23,345 nt of DNA. Origin: CAZFLD01 sp964519835 (GTDB taxonomy: Bacteria; Spirochaetota; Spirochaetia; DSM-27196; CAZFLD01). The notes below the pieces were generated by a model. It saw nothing but the letters and a program-made list of their open reading frames with translations, ran no database searches and was not told where the DNA came from. Below, in pieces: positions 1 to 10,000 of the stretch (the stretch's first letter is position 1; every line of letters starts with the position of its first letter). The stretch lies in contig CAZFLD010000065.1 in assembly GCA_964519835.1 (NCBI GenBank), positions 1-23,345 of the forward strand. The letters are read 5' to 3'. A program made the position numbers and the translations under genes.

Positions 1-14
1 CGTTTGAGTTTCAT
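1..14 (-). CDS. Start of a further gene downstream of the RHS gene (partial, runs off the window)
   Basis: Immediately after the TAG stop of the RHS gene, the minus strand has an AGGA element, five bases, then ATG at 14-12, followed by codons for M-K-L-K before the window ends. The spacing is right for a ribosome binding site, and only five bases separate the upstream stop from this ATG, so translation would be coupled. Genes directly after an RHS or polymorphic-toxin gene are often immunity genes, and a lysine-rich start would suit an exported product. With four codons visible, neither its reality nor its function can be established. Confidence 0.35.
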
Positions 15-19
15 GTTTC

Positions 20-2059
20 CTAATCCTGCTCCTTTTCCGTCGCGATCAGAAGGCTATTGCCGTCGGTTCGCCAAGCCGCTTGCACAAGATCGGCGAACAC
101 GGCGACGTCCTCATTTGACATCCGAATACAGCCGTTTGTGATAGACTGCCAATTGACCCCGCCTCCGTGTATCCAGAATCCGCCGCCCGTGGCAGTCCCG
201 TTCTCAGACCAGGCCATGTCTTGGTCTTGGTCATATCGAATGGTAGTTCCGACGGCATTCGTGGGGACGAACTCCAACATGCGAGGGTCTGTGGAGACTC
301 CCGGACGTCCTAGCTCCCAGACACCAGGAGGAAACGCAATCGGCTTGAATTGGTAGCGACCGGTCTCATCCGTCCACTTGACCAGATTCGGATTCGGATT
401 GCTCGATGCATTAAACTCATAGGTCTGCACATCGACCAGCATGCCTCGATCGTCGTTCACGAGATACAGGACGGAGAGGGTCTGGTCCGCTCGATCGAAG
501 GTCGCATACACGCTGTCCAACCCCCACAGATCCACCCTGTTCACGGGATCGTGGCCGGCATAGGCATACCAATCGTAGCCGTCCTTGATCGGGTCGATGG
601 TCGTGAATCGGGCGATATCGGGTCGGTAGTCGCGGAAACCGTAGTCGTAGCCGGCGGTAATGGGGTCGTAGGGCTTTGCGGTGTAGCCGAGAGTCGGGAG
701 ATTTGGCGACGAGCCGAGGGAGCTGCCGGGCGAGCCGTCCACGGCTGTCGAGTGGCCGGCGAGCGGTCGCCCAAAGGCGTCGTAAGAGATCAAAGTAAAA
801 CCGCGGGGCGGAGTTGCTCCGCGTCCGACGGCACCCACGCTGCCAACGGTCCGAACGCCGCCGGCGTCCCCGGGGCCGTCCACGGCTGCGCTCGCAACAC
901 TCCCGCGAATGGAGCCAAGGATGTCCTGGACGTAGTAGGTCGGTTTATGCATCGCGCCCGTAGATGCGTCGATCGACCCAATCACCGTCAGACCGGCGCG
1001 CACATATTCGGTCACGTCGCGTGCAAAAGAACGGGAGGTAGGCGCGGTGTCAGTGGGACGTCGGTATCTGCCGCCGGCTTCGACTGTGGGCTTCGAGAGG
1101 TCGTCGAGCGAAAGACTCGTTTCGTGTCGTTCGGCAGCGATCAGCATGGTGGTGCCTTGGTAGGAGAAACGCGTGCGGGCATTCGCGGCGCGCGCCCCCG
1201 TGTGGGAGGGCGCGGCGTCCCCACCGCCGGACGAAGCATCGGCGTCTTTAGCCGGCCCGTCGGAGGACTGATCGCGGAGAACACGACGACCAAGCGGGTC
1301 GTATGCGTAGGTGACTGCAAATGAGTCGGGACCGGAAAGCCCCCGATTTGCGACCGTGACCGCGTTGAGCCTGCTCCAAGCGTTGTACGCGTAGGAGGTG
1401 GTCACCAAACCGGTCGTCTCGGTCATCGGGTTTCCGGCCGCATCGTAGCTATAGCTTTTTTCTCCCGATTGAAGCATCCGCCTTGCCTCGTCATAACTAT
1501 AGTCGATTTGACCCCAGCCGGTGGTCATAGAAGTTCTGTTTCCGGTGCGGTCGTACGAGAACTCTTGCCGCCAGACCTGCTGGTGCGTAGAGAAGCCGGC
1601 CTTTCCCACGCCCGCGGCGGCATCGTAGGCCGCGCGGAGGCGAGCCGCGTCGGAACCAGAGACGGAAAGATACAAAAGAGCGGAGAGAGCTCCGACCGCC
1701 GGCATGGCGCGATCGATCTGGTCGGTGTACGCGAAAATGCCGGATTCTTGCATCCTCTCGAAGTCCAACGCGCGAACTGCGGCACCGTCGCCCATCATCG
1801 AATAGTCAACTGCGGCGAGCCTACCTGCGGCATCGTAGGCGTAGGCGATGACACCCCCCTTGTGGTCTACGGTGTAGCTACGACGGCCGGCCTCGTCGTA
1901 GAGGTAGGCTTCCGATAAGAGCACCTGCGGAAAGGCGCCATGGCCGTCTTCCATCGTCCGAAAGACAGTCAACCTGTGCGCTGGGTCGTAGACCTTCTCA
2001 ATGCGCACGCCAGCCGGAAGCACCCGAGCGACTTCTCGGAGAAGCGCATCGTACTCCAT
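20..2059 (-). CDS. RHS protein, C-terminal part: YD repeats, RHS core and L,D-transpeptidase-like tip
   Basis: This is the 3' part of the RHS gene, displaced into another frame. The ATG at 2059 is an internal methionine, because the same frame carries YD repeats (FSYDPAGR, YSYDGAGR, FAYDAAGR, FEYDDAGR) back to about 2440. The 679 residues contain degenerate YD repeats, the element YYVQDILGSIRGS (about 371-385) and the RHS-associated core ending in DPVNRVDLWGL (about 504-514). Residues 515-679 form a separate tip domain containing IHGGGVNWQSITNGCIRM. It has His631 and Cys644 in an H-x(n)-S-x-x-N-G-C-x-R arrangement, as in YkuD/DUF2778-type L,D-transpeptidases. In RHS proteins the region after the core is the variable effector, so this is inferred to be a peptidoglycan-acting toxin or an attachment domain. 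Joined to the upstream part, the product would be about 2351 residues. Confidence 0.85.
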   Translation of the reverse strand: MEYDALLREVARVLPAGVRIEKVYDPAHRLTVFRTMEDGHGAFPQVLLSEAYLYDEAGRRSYTVDHKGGVIAYAYDAAGRLAAVDYSMMGDGAAVRALDFERMQESGIFAYTDQIDRAMPAVGALSALLYLSVSGSDAARLRAAYDAAAGVGKAGFSTHQQVWRQEFSYDRTGNRTSMTTGWGQIDYSYDEARRMLQSGEKSYSYDAAGNPMTETTGLVTTSYAYNAWSRLNAVTVANRGLSGPDSFAVTYAYDPLGRRVLRDQSSDGPAKDADASSGGGDAAPSHTGARAANARTRFSYQGTTMLIAAERHETSLSLDDLSKPTVEAGGRYRRPTDTAPTSRSFARDVTEYVRAGLTVIGSIDASTGAMHKPTYYVQDILGSIRGSVASAAVDGPGDAGGVRTVGSVGAVGRGATPPRGFTLISYDAFGRPLAGHSTAVDGSPGSSLGSSPNLPTLGYTAKPYDPITAGYDYGFRDYRPDIARFTTIDPIKDGYDWYAYAGHDPVNRVDLWGLDSVYATFDRADQTLSVLYLVNDDRGMLVDVQTYEFNASSNPNPNLVKWTDETGRYQFKPIAFPPGVWELGRPGVSTDPRMLEFVPTNAVGTTIRYDQDQDMAWSENGTATGGGFWIHGGGVNWQSITNGCIRMSNEDVAVFADLVQAAWRTDGNSLLIATEKEQD

Positions 2060-4760
2060 CGTGGTTGCGCCGCCTGAAGGGTCCCCAACGGAAAGCAGCT
2101 CGCCCGCCGCCCCATAGAGGTAGGTAGTCCTTCCGCCCGACGGGCTTGTAACGGCTCTTCGTCTGCCGGCGTCGTCATACTCAAATGTGGTGGTTCCGGT
2201 CGAGTCACGACTCTCGATAATACGGCCGGCGGCGTCGTAGGCAAACGCGAGAGACTCGACGTTGTTCTCGGCGTGTAACAGGCGGCCGGCGCGGTCGTAG
2301 GAAAAGCTTCGTGCTTCCCCGGTGTCCGACGACTCCCGCGTGAGCCGACCCGCGCCGTCATACGAGTATCGCAGGATCGTTCCGGTGAAGTCCTCCAGCT
2401 CGTGTGCGCGTCCGGCCGGATCGTAGGAGAATCGCTTGCCCCCCCGAGCTGGTCGATCTCCCGCGACACTCGCCCGGCCTCATCGTACTCCCATCGATAG
2501 GCCCTACCTTCGGGGTCGATAAGCGCGACCATGCGGCCGGCGCCGTCGTAGGCAAAGCGTGTGGCCTCTCCTGCGCCGTTTGCAGCCGCCGTCATCCTGC
2601 CCCGCTCGTCGTAGGTGTAGCTCGTGACCCGGCCCGTGGGATCGGATTCGGCGGTGAGCCTGCCCGCCTTGTCGTAGGAGAACTCAGTGACCGCGCCGGT
2701 CGGGTCTTGGACCAAGACGGGCAAACCCGCGGCGTTGTACGTGTACGAGGTGGTGCCGCCCAAGGCGTCCGTAACCTCGACAGGCCGACCGAAGAAGCCG
2801 TAGAGGTAGCGTGTCTGGTTGCCATAGGGGTCCGTGTCGACCACCGGCCGCGAACGCTCGTCGTATTCGGTCTGCCACATACCTCCACCAAGCGACCGCG
2901 AGATGCGGTTCCCTCGCACATCGTAGGAGAAGCTCGTGAGGACGCCGGTGGGGTCGGTCGTGCGCCGGAGACGGTTGAAATCATCGTATTCCCAACGAAT
3001 GACGCCACCCTCGGGGCCGAGCAACTCGATGAGGTTGCCCAGGGCATCGTACTTATACTGCATGACGGCTCCCGTCGGTCCCGTGGAGCGAGTCAGGCGT
3101 CCCCGCGCGTCATACTCGTAGCTCATCGACGATCCCGTCGGATCGATCTCTTGGACCAGATTTCCCGCCGCACCGTAGGAGAGCCGACGTGTGTTTCCCA
3201 CGGGATCGGTGACTGCCGTAACCCTACCTACGGCATCGTAACAGTAGAGGCTCACTCCACCTTCCTCGTCCGTGACCGAGACGATCCTGCCTGCAGCGTC
3301 GTAACTGTAGGACACGGAGTTGCCGTCGGGATATATGACTCGGGAGAGGCGGCCGCGAACCGTGTACTCGCGCCGTGTCTTGTTGCCGAGAGGGTCGGTT
3401 ACCGCAGTAACACGGCCTGCGACGTCACGACGATAGGAGACGACGGCTCCTAACTCCACCTGCTCGACGTGTGACGTTTGGCCCCGCTCGTCGTAGAAAA
3501 ATCGAGTGGTCGAGGCACCTGGGACCGATTCTTCAACGCGCAAGCCGTCGGACCTGTAGGCGAAGCTTCGCCGCGCACCCATGGCATCGGTGACCGAGAG
3601 AAGCAGATGCCGCGGGTCGTAGACGTAGGTTGTTGTAAAGCCGGCCGCATCAGTTTGGGCCACGAGGTCTTTCCGGTTGTTGTAGCTTCGCGTCTCCAAC
3701 AGAACACCCGCTCGGGTGACCGAGGAGAGCCGGCCGTCGGGACTGTAGGTGTAGGCCGTGACGATACCGGCCTCGTCGACGTGGGAAAGCACCCTCCCCG
3801 CTCGGTCGTAACTAAACCGGGCCTCCGCCCGAGGTCCACCAACAGCCGGGTATAGAATTCGCGTGGGACTGTCGAACGGACCATCGTACTCGTAGTCGGT
3901 CCTGTAACCTCGGGGTCCAAGCATCCACCGGACACGGCCAAACTCGTCGTAGCCGTATCGGGTAACCGCGCCGCTCGGATCGGTATACCGGATGAGATTT
4001 CCGAAGGAGTCGTAGAAGAAAAGGCGCTGGTTGCGAAGCTTGTCCCGATAGCTCAACACCCGCCCATTGGCGTCGTAACTCCACTGCTCGGCATATCCGG
4101 CAGGATCGACCCGCTCGATCAGATTATCGTTGCCGTCGTAGTACATCCGGCTTACGGCGCCGGTTTGATCGCGATAAAGAATCATGTTACCGCGCTCGTC
4201 GTATTCCCTCCGGACTCGGGAACCGTCGGCGAAGACGATCGCGGTTTCGCGGTTCTGATCGTTGTAGTGATGAACGGTCACCACACCGGAGGGATTGGTG
4301 TAGGTGGTCTCGCGGGCGGCAAAGTCATAGGCGAAATGCTCGGTGTGTCCGGCCTCATCGGTGGTGGAGGTGACCACCCATCGGCCGGCCGAATCACCGT
4401 CGGTGTGAGGGTCGGCGCCCGAGGCGGGCTCGTAGACGTATCTACGCGCGGTGCCGTCGGGTTTTTCGATTGTCACGAGGCGTACGTCCTCGTAGCCGTA
4501 GCGCACCGTATCGCCGGCTTCGTCGGTGACGGAGGCGAGGCGCCGCTGGGCATCATAGCCGTAGGTGACTTCGGCGCCCGTGGGTCCGACGGCCGAGACA
4601 ATCCGATCCCCGGACCACCCAAACCGCGTGCGCCTCCCAAGATGGTCCTCCATCCAGGCGATCTTTCCGGATTCGTAGCCATACCACCGCCCGGGACCGT
4701 TCACCTCCTCGACCGATATAAGGCGACCGTGCGTGTCGAAACGGATGGTGCGGCCGTCTT
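1380..4760 (-). repeat. YD-repeat array in the RHS coding sequence
   Basis: The coding strand has dozens of degenerate units of about 63 bases, each encoding a form of xYxYDxxGRLxxxxDPxG. On the plus strand they appear as regularly spaced gtcgta(g/c)g(a/t) words. The units differ at the DNA level, so this is an old protein repeat rather than a recent tandem expansion. The array crosses the frameshift at 2439-2445 and continues in the other frame, which is what reveals the shift. Confidence 0.85.
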
Positions 4761-7074
4761 TTTGCACCAGGCGGTAGCCACCGTCGGGATCGATGTATAG
4801 GCGATCCGTTCCCGCAATCCTCGGGACCGCGACCGCGCCGGAGGGGTAGTAATTCCGTGCACCGCCTTCCAAGGTCGAGGTTCCGGTGAAGTCGGGCTCA
4901 TCGTCGATGTCGAACAGCACCGGTATGCCGGACTCGCCGATAACCGTCATTGTTCCTATGCCCGTCGGTCGAGTCGAGGAAAACGATGTGCTGTACTCGT
5001 GTGTTTGCTTGGCAAAATTGGCTGCAGCAAATAGCTCATCACGGGTATTCCGGAGTTCGGCAATAACGGCACCAAGCGCAGCCACATCCACTTGAGCGCC
5101 CTCCGCAACCGTGACCAGATCGGCCGCGGTATGGAAGAGGGCCTCGAGCGTTGTTCGCTCGGCGGCAAGCAATACAATGCGGGCCGGAATGCCGTCGGCG
5201 TTCCGGTCGTCTACAAGATCCTCGTAGGAGGTCAGACGATCCCGGGCGTTGGTCTCGATAGTTGCCACGGCACCGTCTAGTTGTTCGACCTCGTGACGCT
5301 GGTCGGGAAGAGCCGCGGCGAGGGTCTCGAGGCGTTCTGCGTGGCCGCGTTGAAGGGAGCCAACCTGGTCGAACGCGTCGAGGTAGTCTTGTACATCATC
5401 GCGGACGGCGCGGGCCTCATCGGCGAGTTCGCTGTTTCCCACCTCGAGCGCCTGTAGGAAGGCGGCATTTGCGGCCGATAGAACTTGGGTCGCCGCATCC
5501 TTAGAGTCGGCGGCGGCATCGTTTGCGTAGAGTAACGCATTGCGCACCTCGGGAAGCGCCTCCTCAATCGCCGCAAGGTGAGCCTGGGCGTTGCTGACCG
5601 CGACACGCGCGGTGGACACATGCGATTCGGCCGCCTCTACCTTCAAACGACCGAGGGCGACGAGGCCGTCCTCGGCAACAAGCAACTCGAGAGAGGTAAT
5701 GGCCGTTTTGTGGGCCACCACCGCCTCGGCAACCAGAGAGGCAAATGCCTCAGCGCCGGCCAGGGCGTCCGCGGCATCTCGGGTGGCGCCGGCCTGCGCG
5801 TCCACTGCGTCTTCCAAGTCCGTCTGCGCTGCGAATAGCGCCTGCTCTCCGTCGGTCTTGAGTCTGAGGTGATCGACGCGAACGCCCATATGGACCCGCA
5901 TATCGAGGGACGTGGCCCACGCGGGACCAAAGGCGCCGACCGATCTCCGACTGCTCAGGTACGTGCGCCGCACGGTAAGCTCCGTGTCGGACGTGACAAA
6001 CTCACCCGTTGCCAACCGAACCGGGTCGCCGCCGGTGGTCGAAAAACTCTCCTCCTCGGCTTCCAAGGTCTCCGCCGCGCTCTCTTCCTCCGTTTTGTCG
6101 GCGGCTGCCGTGGCATCCGCTTGGGCTATTGCATCGTTGCGAGACGCCTCGGCTGAGTCTTCAATCGTTTGAGCGGTGGTAGTTGCAGCCGAGCCGGCGG
6201 CGGAAACGACCGCCTCCACTTCCGTAACCCTGGTCACCTCACCGTGGGAATCAACAAGGGCGAGTTCGCCGTCGGCGTCGGACACAAGCTCGGCTCCGTT
6301 CGCGTCGGCGAGCACGTCGCTGATTTCGACCAGAACGGCCTCCGAGGCGCCAACGTCTTCCTCGGCAAGGACCGACTCGTCGGCGACAACATCGAGCTCC
6401 ACGGCCACCGGCCGGCTGCCGCCTTCGGTGCTCGTAGACAAATCGGGTAGGTCACCATCGCCGCCTGAATCGTCTCCGGCACTACCGAGTATCTCGGCGA
6501 GCTCGGACACTTCGTCGAGAAAGTCCCCGGGAAGGTCGTCCGCAAACGCATCGTACGCCTCGTGGGCGGCATCGAGGTTCGCCTGCGCCCTTTCCTCGAT
6601 CGAAAGAAAGGTGGCGGTTAGGCTCACGTCCCGCGACATCGTAATAGTGATCGCCTCCGCGGCGGACGACGCGTCTCCGCTCCAGCCGTCGAACTCCCAG
6701 TGCGCGTCGGGCGTGGCCGTTAACGTGACGTCGGTATTCTCGTCGAAACTGCCGCCGGGTGGGGAGATGGAAACCGAGCCCGCACCGACCTCGGTCACGG
6801 AAAGAACGTAGCGCGTGGGATCCGGAGGCTCGGTCTCCCATCGAACGATGTAGGTGTACGGTTCGCTCGGGTGCGCGCCCAGCTTGATCTCCGTATCGTA
6901 GTCGATGCCCTGGGCATCGAGCTCGGCCTGTTTTGCAAGAAAGGCGGAGTAGTCCTGCGTGCTGAACACCTCCGAGGCCGCGAACGCGGTCCCGGCGATC
7001 GTCAGAAGGAGGAGCACGGCCACGGAACGTCCGGCCCACGGGAGTAGTCGATAGCACGGTGTAAGGCGCAGCAT
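1969..7074 (-). CDS. RHS protein, N-terminal part: exported, InlB-type repeat, helical insert, YD-repeat array
   Basis: The open frame is 1701 residues, but only residues 1-1545 are in the RHS frame. The remainder, to the stop at 1969, is out of frame after the G7 run at 2439-2445. A signal peptide occupies 1-32 (cleavage near AFA-A). An InlB/Flg_new-like repeat lies at about 85-155 (FDGWSGDASS). An acidic, alanine-rich stretch follows, then a DUF6531-like segment at about 345-395 (DPVRLATGEF, RRTYLSSRR). A long Ala/Glu-rich helical insert runs from about 405 to 690. YD repeats with a period of about 21 residues begin near 775. RHS proteins build a beta-cocoon shell around a C-terminal effector; here the shell is predicted to be exported. 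The ATG directly abuts the TAG of the protease gene, so translation is probably coupled. Confidence 0.9.
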   Translation of the reverse strand: MLRLTPCYRLLPWAGRSVAVLLLLTIAGTAFAASEVFSTQDYSAFLAKQAELDAQGIDYDTEIKLGAHPSEPYTYIVRWETEPPDPTRYVLSVTEVGAGSVSISPPGGSFDENTDVTLTATPDAHWEFDGWSGDASSAAEAITITMSRDVSLTATFLSIEERAQANLDAAHEAYDAFADDLPGDFLDEVSELAEILGSAGDDSGGDGDLPDLSTSTEGGSRPVAVELDVVADESVLAEEDVGASEAVLVEISDVLADANGAELVSDADGELALVDSHGEVTRVTEVEAVVSAAGSAATTTAQTIEDSAEASRNDAIAQADATAAADKTEEESAAETLEAEEESFSTTGGDPVRLATGEFVTSDTELTVRRTYLSSRRSVGAFGPAWATSLDMRVHMGVRVDHLRLKTDGEQALFAAQTDLEDAVDAQAGATRDAADALAGAEAFASLVAEAVVAHKTAITSLELLVAEDGLVALGRLKVEAAESHVSTARVAVSNAQAHLAAIEEALPEVRNALLYANDAAADSKDAATQVLSAANAAFLQALEVGNSELADEARAVRDDVQDYLDAFDQVGSLQRGHAERLETLAAALPDQRHEVEQLDGAVATIETNARDRLTSYEDLVDDRNADGIPARIVLLAAERTTLEALFHTAADLVTVAEGAQVDVAALGAVIAELRNTRDELFAAANFAKQTHEYSTSFSSTRPTGIGTMTVIGESGIPVLFDIDDEPDFTGTSTLEGGARNYYPSGAVAVPRIAGTDRLYIDPDGGYRLVQKDGRTIRFDTHGRLISVEEVNGPGRWYGYESGKIAWMEDHLGRRTRFGWSGDRIVSAVGPTGAEVTYGYDAQRRLASVTDEAGDTVRYGYEDVRLVTIEKPDGTARRYVYEPASGADPHTDGDSAGRWVVTSTTDEAGHTEHFAYDFAARETTYTNPSGVVTVHHYNDQNRETAIVFADGSRVRREYDERGNMILYRDQTGAVSRMYYDGNDNLIERVDPAGYAEQWSYDANGRVLSYRDKLRNQRLFFYDSFGNLIRYTDPSGAVTRYGYDEFGRVRWMLGPRGYRTDYEYDGPFDSPTRILYPAVGGPRAEARFSYDRAGRVLSHVDEAGIVTAYTYSPDGRLSSVTRAGVLLETRSYNNRKDLVAQTDAAGFTTTYVYDPRHLLLSVTDAMGARRSFAYRSDGLRVEESVPGASTTRFFYDERGQTSHVEQVELGAVVSYRRDVAGRVTAVTDPLGNKTRREYTVRGRLSRVIYPDGNSVSYSYDAAGRIVSVTDEEGGVSLYCYDAVGRVTAVTDPVGNTRRLSYGAAGNLVQEIDPTGSSMSYEYDARGRLTRSTGPTGAVMQYKYDALGNLIELLGPEGGVIRWEYDDFNRLRRTTDPTGVLTSFSYDVRGNRISRSLGGGMWQTEYDERSRPVVDTDPYGNQTRYLYGFFGRPVEVTDALGGTTSYTYNAAGLPVLVQDPTGAVTEFSYDKAGRLTAESDPTGRVTSYTYDERGRMTAAANGAGEATRFAYDGAGRMVALIDPEGRAYRWEYDEAGRVSREIDQLGGASDSPTIRPDAHTSWRTSPERSCDTRMTARVGSRGSRRTPGKHEAFPTTAPAACYTPRTTSSLSRLPTTPPAVLSRVVTRPEPPHLSMTTPADEEPLQARRAEGLPTSMGRRASCFPLGTLQAAQPRWSTMRFSEKSLGCFRLACALRRSTTQRTG
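2439..2445 (-). other. Frameshift site: run of seven G within the RHS gene
   Basis: On the minus strand the reading CAG CTC GGG GGG GCA leaves the YD-repeat frame, while stepping back one base to read GGC AAG CGA restores it (KRFSYDPAGR) through to the L,D-transpeptidase domain. One extra G, giving G8, would join the two frames as Gly-Gly-Gly-Lys. The possible causes are a base lost during sequencing of a homopolymer, a genuine inactivating mutation, slipped-strand phase variation, or slippage by polymerase or ribosome on the run. Confidence 0.9.
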
Positions 7075-10000
7075 CTATTCCAACTCCTCATACCAGAGGT
7101 GGTACAAGAGGCCTCCTCCGGAGTCGCCGGGAACCCAGGACGAGTCTTCGACGAATGCGAGCGGGTGCTGTGTGCTTCGACCTTGGAAGTAGCTGTCGTG
7201 GTGGACTTCAGGAACGCCGGAGGAAGTGAGCGGCACAAAGTGGACGGACACACCGGTGGAATCAGGGTTGCCCGTGCCGTGCCACTCGGCGAGCACGGCC
7301 GCGTCGACGGCGTCGGAAAGCGCCCGCGCCTCTGTGTCAGCGTGATCAAAATCGCTCTCGATGACGTGTCCGAGGTCACCGAGGTCGATCGAAAGGTCGC
7401 CGGGGGTTGCGTAGAAATCTTCTACGTTCGAGAAGATGCCGTCGCGTAGACCGTCGCGCACCGCGGCACTGTCGGCCGCGGAATATACAGCCGACGTCAG
7501 GGCGTCTGATAGTGCATTGAGGGCACCGGACACGGATAAAACATGGCTCAGCCGGAATGCAGAAATCGAGGCATCCGGGATGGTCTGGTAGGTGGATTGA
7601 TACTCCTCGACGACGGCCACGGCGACCTCGGCGCTGCTCGGCGACTCCGCAGCCGCCAGGCGGTTGAACAAGGCGCGATAGTCCCAGCCGTCGGCCGGGG
7701 TCACATCCTGGGAAGCGACGGCGTAGTCCGCAGCTCCGGCCAGTTCGTAGTAGACCTCGAACTGCGCGCCGAAGCAGGTGTCGAAGCCCACGATGTCGAT
7801 TGGGCCGGCGGCGGCTGCAGCCTGTAGGGCCGCTCCGAGCTCGGCGGTGTAGAGCGCATCCGAGCCGCTCGAGTCGTCGATCGCCGTCGCCCGGTAGGAG
7901 CCGTGGCTCCCCGGTTCTTTGGCGACGCCTACAATGGAAGCGGTCGGTCCGCTTCGGTACCCGCTGCCGTGGCCCCAAATCACAAGCATCTCTACAGGCG
8001 CGGGATACGTCGCCTTGCCCCAACTCAGAAAGGCCTCGAGCGTGCTCCGACTTCCGAGGTTTAGCTCTTCGACCGCCCCGACGGTCAGCCCTAGCTCTGC
8101 CGACTCCAGTTCCCGCGATACCAGAAGTGAGTTTTCTCCGGCCGGGTCGTTCAGAATCTCGTAGAGCCGAGTCCCGCTCCAATCACCGTTGCTGGTGTCG
8201 TAGAAGGGGGAGCGATCTACGAGGGCCAAGACTCGAAGTCCGGTCCGATCCAGGTTGGCCGCCTCCATTTCATTCAAGTCTTCGATGAGGTTGAACTCGA
8301 GGTCGTTGTCGCCGTTTAGGTAGACAAGAACCGTCACCTCATTCGCAACAAAGACAGCCGTGACAAACGTTGATCCGGTGATCGTCGTCTCGACGACCGG
8401 CTCAGTTCCGGCTGCATCGCCTTCCCAGTGGTCAAAGCGCCAGCCGGGGTCGGGAACCGCTTCGAAGCCGATCACCGATCCGTAGACGAGCTCGCCGCCG
8501 GTCGACTCTATGGTGCCGCCGCCCACGATCGCGGTAGTAATCTCGTAGAGTTCGTGAACAAACACCGCAGTAACCGAGGTCGGTTTGGTAATCGTCACAT
8601 CGACTGTTTCCGCCGTTCCCGCCGCATCGCCCTCCCAATGGGAAAAGACCCAACCGGTATCGGGAACAGCCACGAACTCCACGGTGGACTCGAACTCGGC
8701 GCCGCCGACAGGAATCGCTGGGTCTACGGCACCGTCCAAGAGCGTTTGTACAACCCCACCGCCTTCGACTGTGGTAACAACGTCGTAGGTTTCGCGCACA
8801 AACACCGCGGTAGCCGAGGTCGGACCGGTCACCATTACCTCGACGGTGTCTTCGGTCCCCTCCGCATCTCCCTCCCAATGAGAAAAGACCCAACCGGTGT
8901 CGGGGACGGCCACGAACTCCACGGTCGACTCGAACTCTGCGCCGCCGACGGGAATCGCTTGGTCCACTGCGCCGTCCAAGCGTGTTTGCACCACGCCACC
9001 GCCTTCGGCCGTGGTGACAACGTCGTAGGTCTCGCGCACAAACACCGCAGTAACCGAGGTCGGTTTGGTAATCGTCACATCGACTGTTTCCGCCGTTCCC
9101 GCCGCATCGCCCTCCCAATGGGAAAAGACCCAACCGGTATCGGGAACAGCCACGAACTCCACGGTGGACTCGAACTCGGCGCCGCCGACAGGAATCGCTG
9201 GGTCTACGGCACCGTCCAAGAGCGTTTGTACAACCCCACCGCCTTCGACTGTGGTAACAACGTCGTAGGTTTCGCGCACAAACACCGCGGTAGCCGAGGT
9301 CGGACCGGTCACCATTACCTCGACGGTGTCTTCGGTCCCCTCCGCATCTCCCTCCCAATGAGAAAAGACCCAACCGGTGTCGGGGACGGCCACGAACTCC
9401 ACGGTCGACTCGAACTCTGCGCCGCCGACGGGAATCGCTTGGTCCACTGCGCCGTCCAAGCGTGTTTGCACCACGCCACCGCCTTCGGCCGTGGTGACAA
9501 CGTCGTAGGTCTCGCGCACAAACACCGCAGTAACCGAAGTTGGGCCGGTCACCGTTACATCGCCTGTCGGCTCCGAGCCGGACAAGTCGCCCTCCCAGTG
9601 GCCAAATACCCAGCCGCTCTTGGGCAGGGCGCTAAAACGAACAAAAGACTCGTGTGGCGCGCGGCCGTCGACCGAGACTTGAACGACGCCCTTACCAACC
9701 ACGTCGGTGTTAATGTCGTAGGCGGAGCGTGCGAAAACGGCCGTGACATCAATCGGACCGGAGACAGCCACTTCTACCGACGGGTTTGTGCCGGACGCAT
9801 CACCCTCCCAGTGGTCGAACAGCCATCCGGCATCGGCAACGGCATCAAACCGGATGATGGAACCGGCGTTCCGGTCGCCGCTGTTCGAGCGTAGAACAGT
9901 ACCGCTGCCCTCGGTCGACGTCGTAACGTCGTAGGTAGCCGGCACAAAGACGGCGGTAGCCGTCATGCCTTGAGTAACGGTAACGGTCGCCGGGTTATCC

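Noticed and set aside
350..1324. Plus-strand open frame of 324 codons at the left end
   Set aside because: It is antisense to the RHS core and effector domain; the composition is Gly/Arg/Val-rich with no motif.
1380..4760. Regular short repeats resembling a CRISPR array
   Set aside because: The repeated words are degenerate codons of YD repeats in one continuous protein-like translation, with no conserved repeat and no cas genes.
8428..9894. Plus-strand open frame of 488 codons over the protease repeats
   Set aside because: It is antisense to the InlB-type repeats and owes its length to the repeated, biased codons of the real gene; the translation is His/Arg-rich and without a fold-like pattern.
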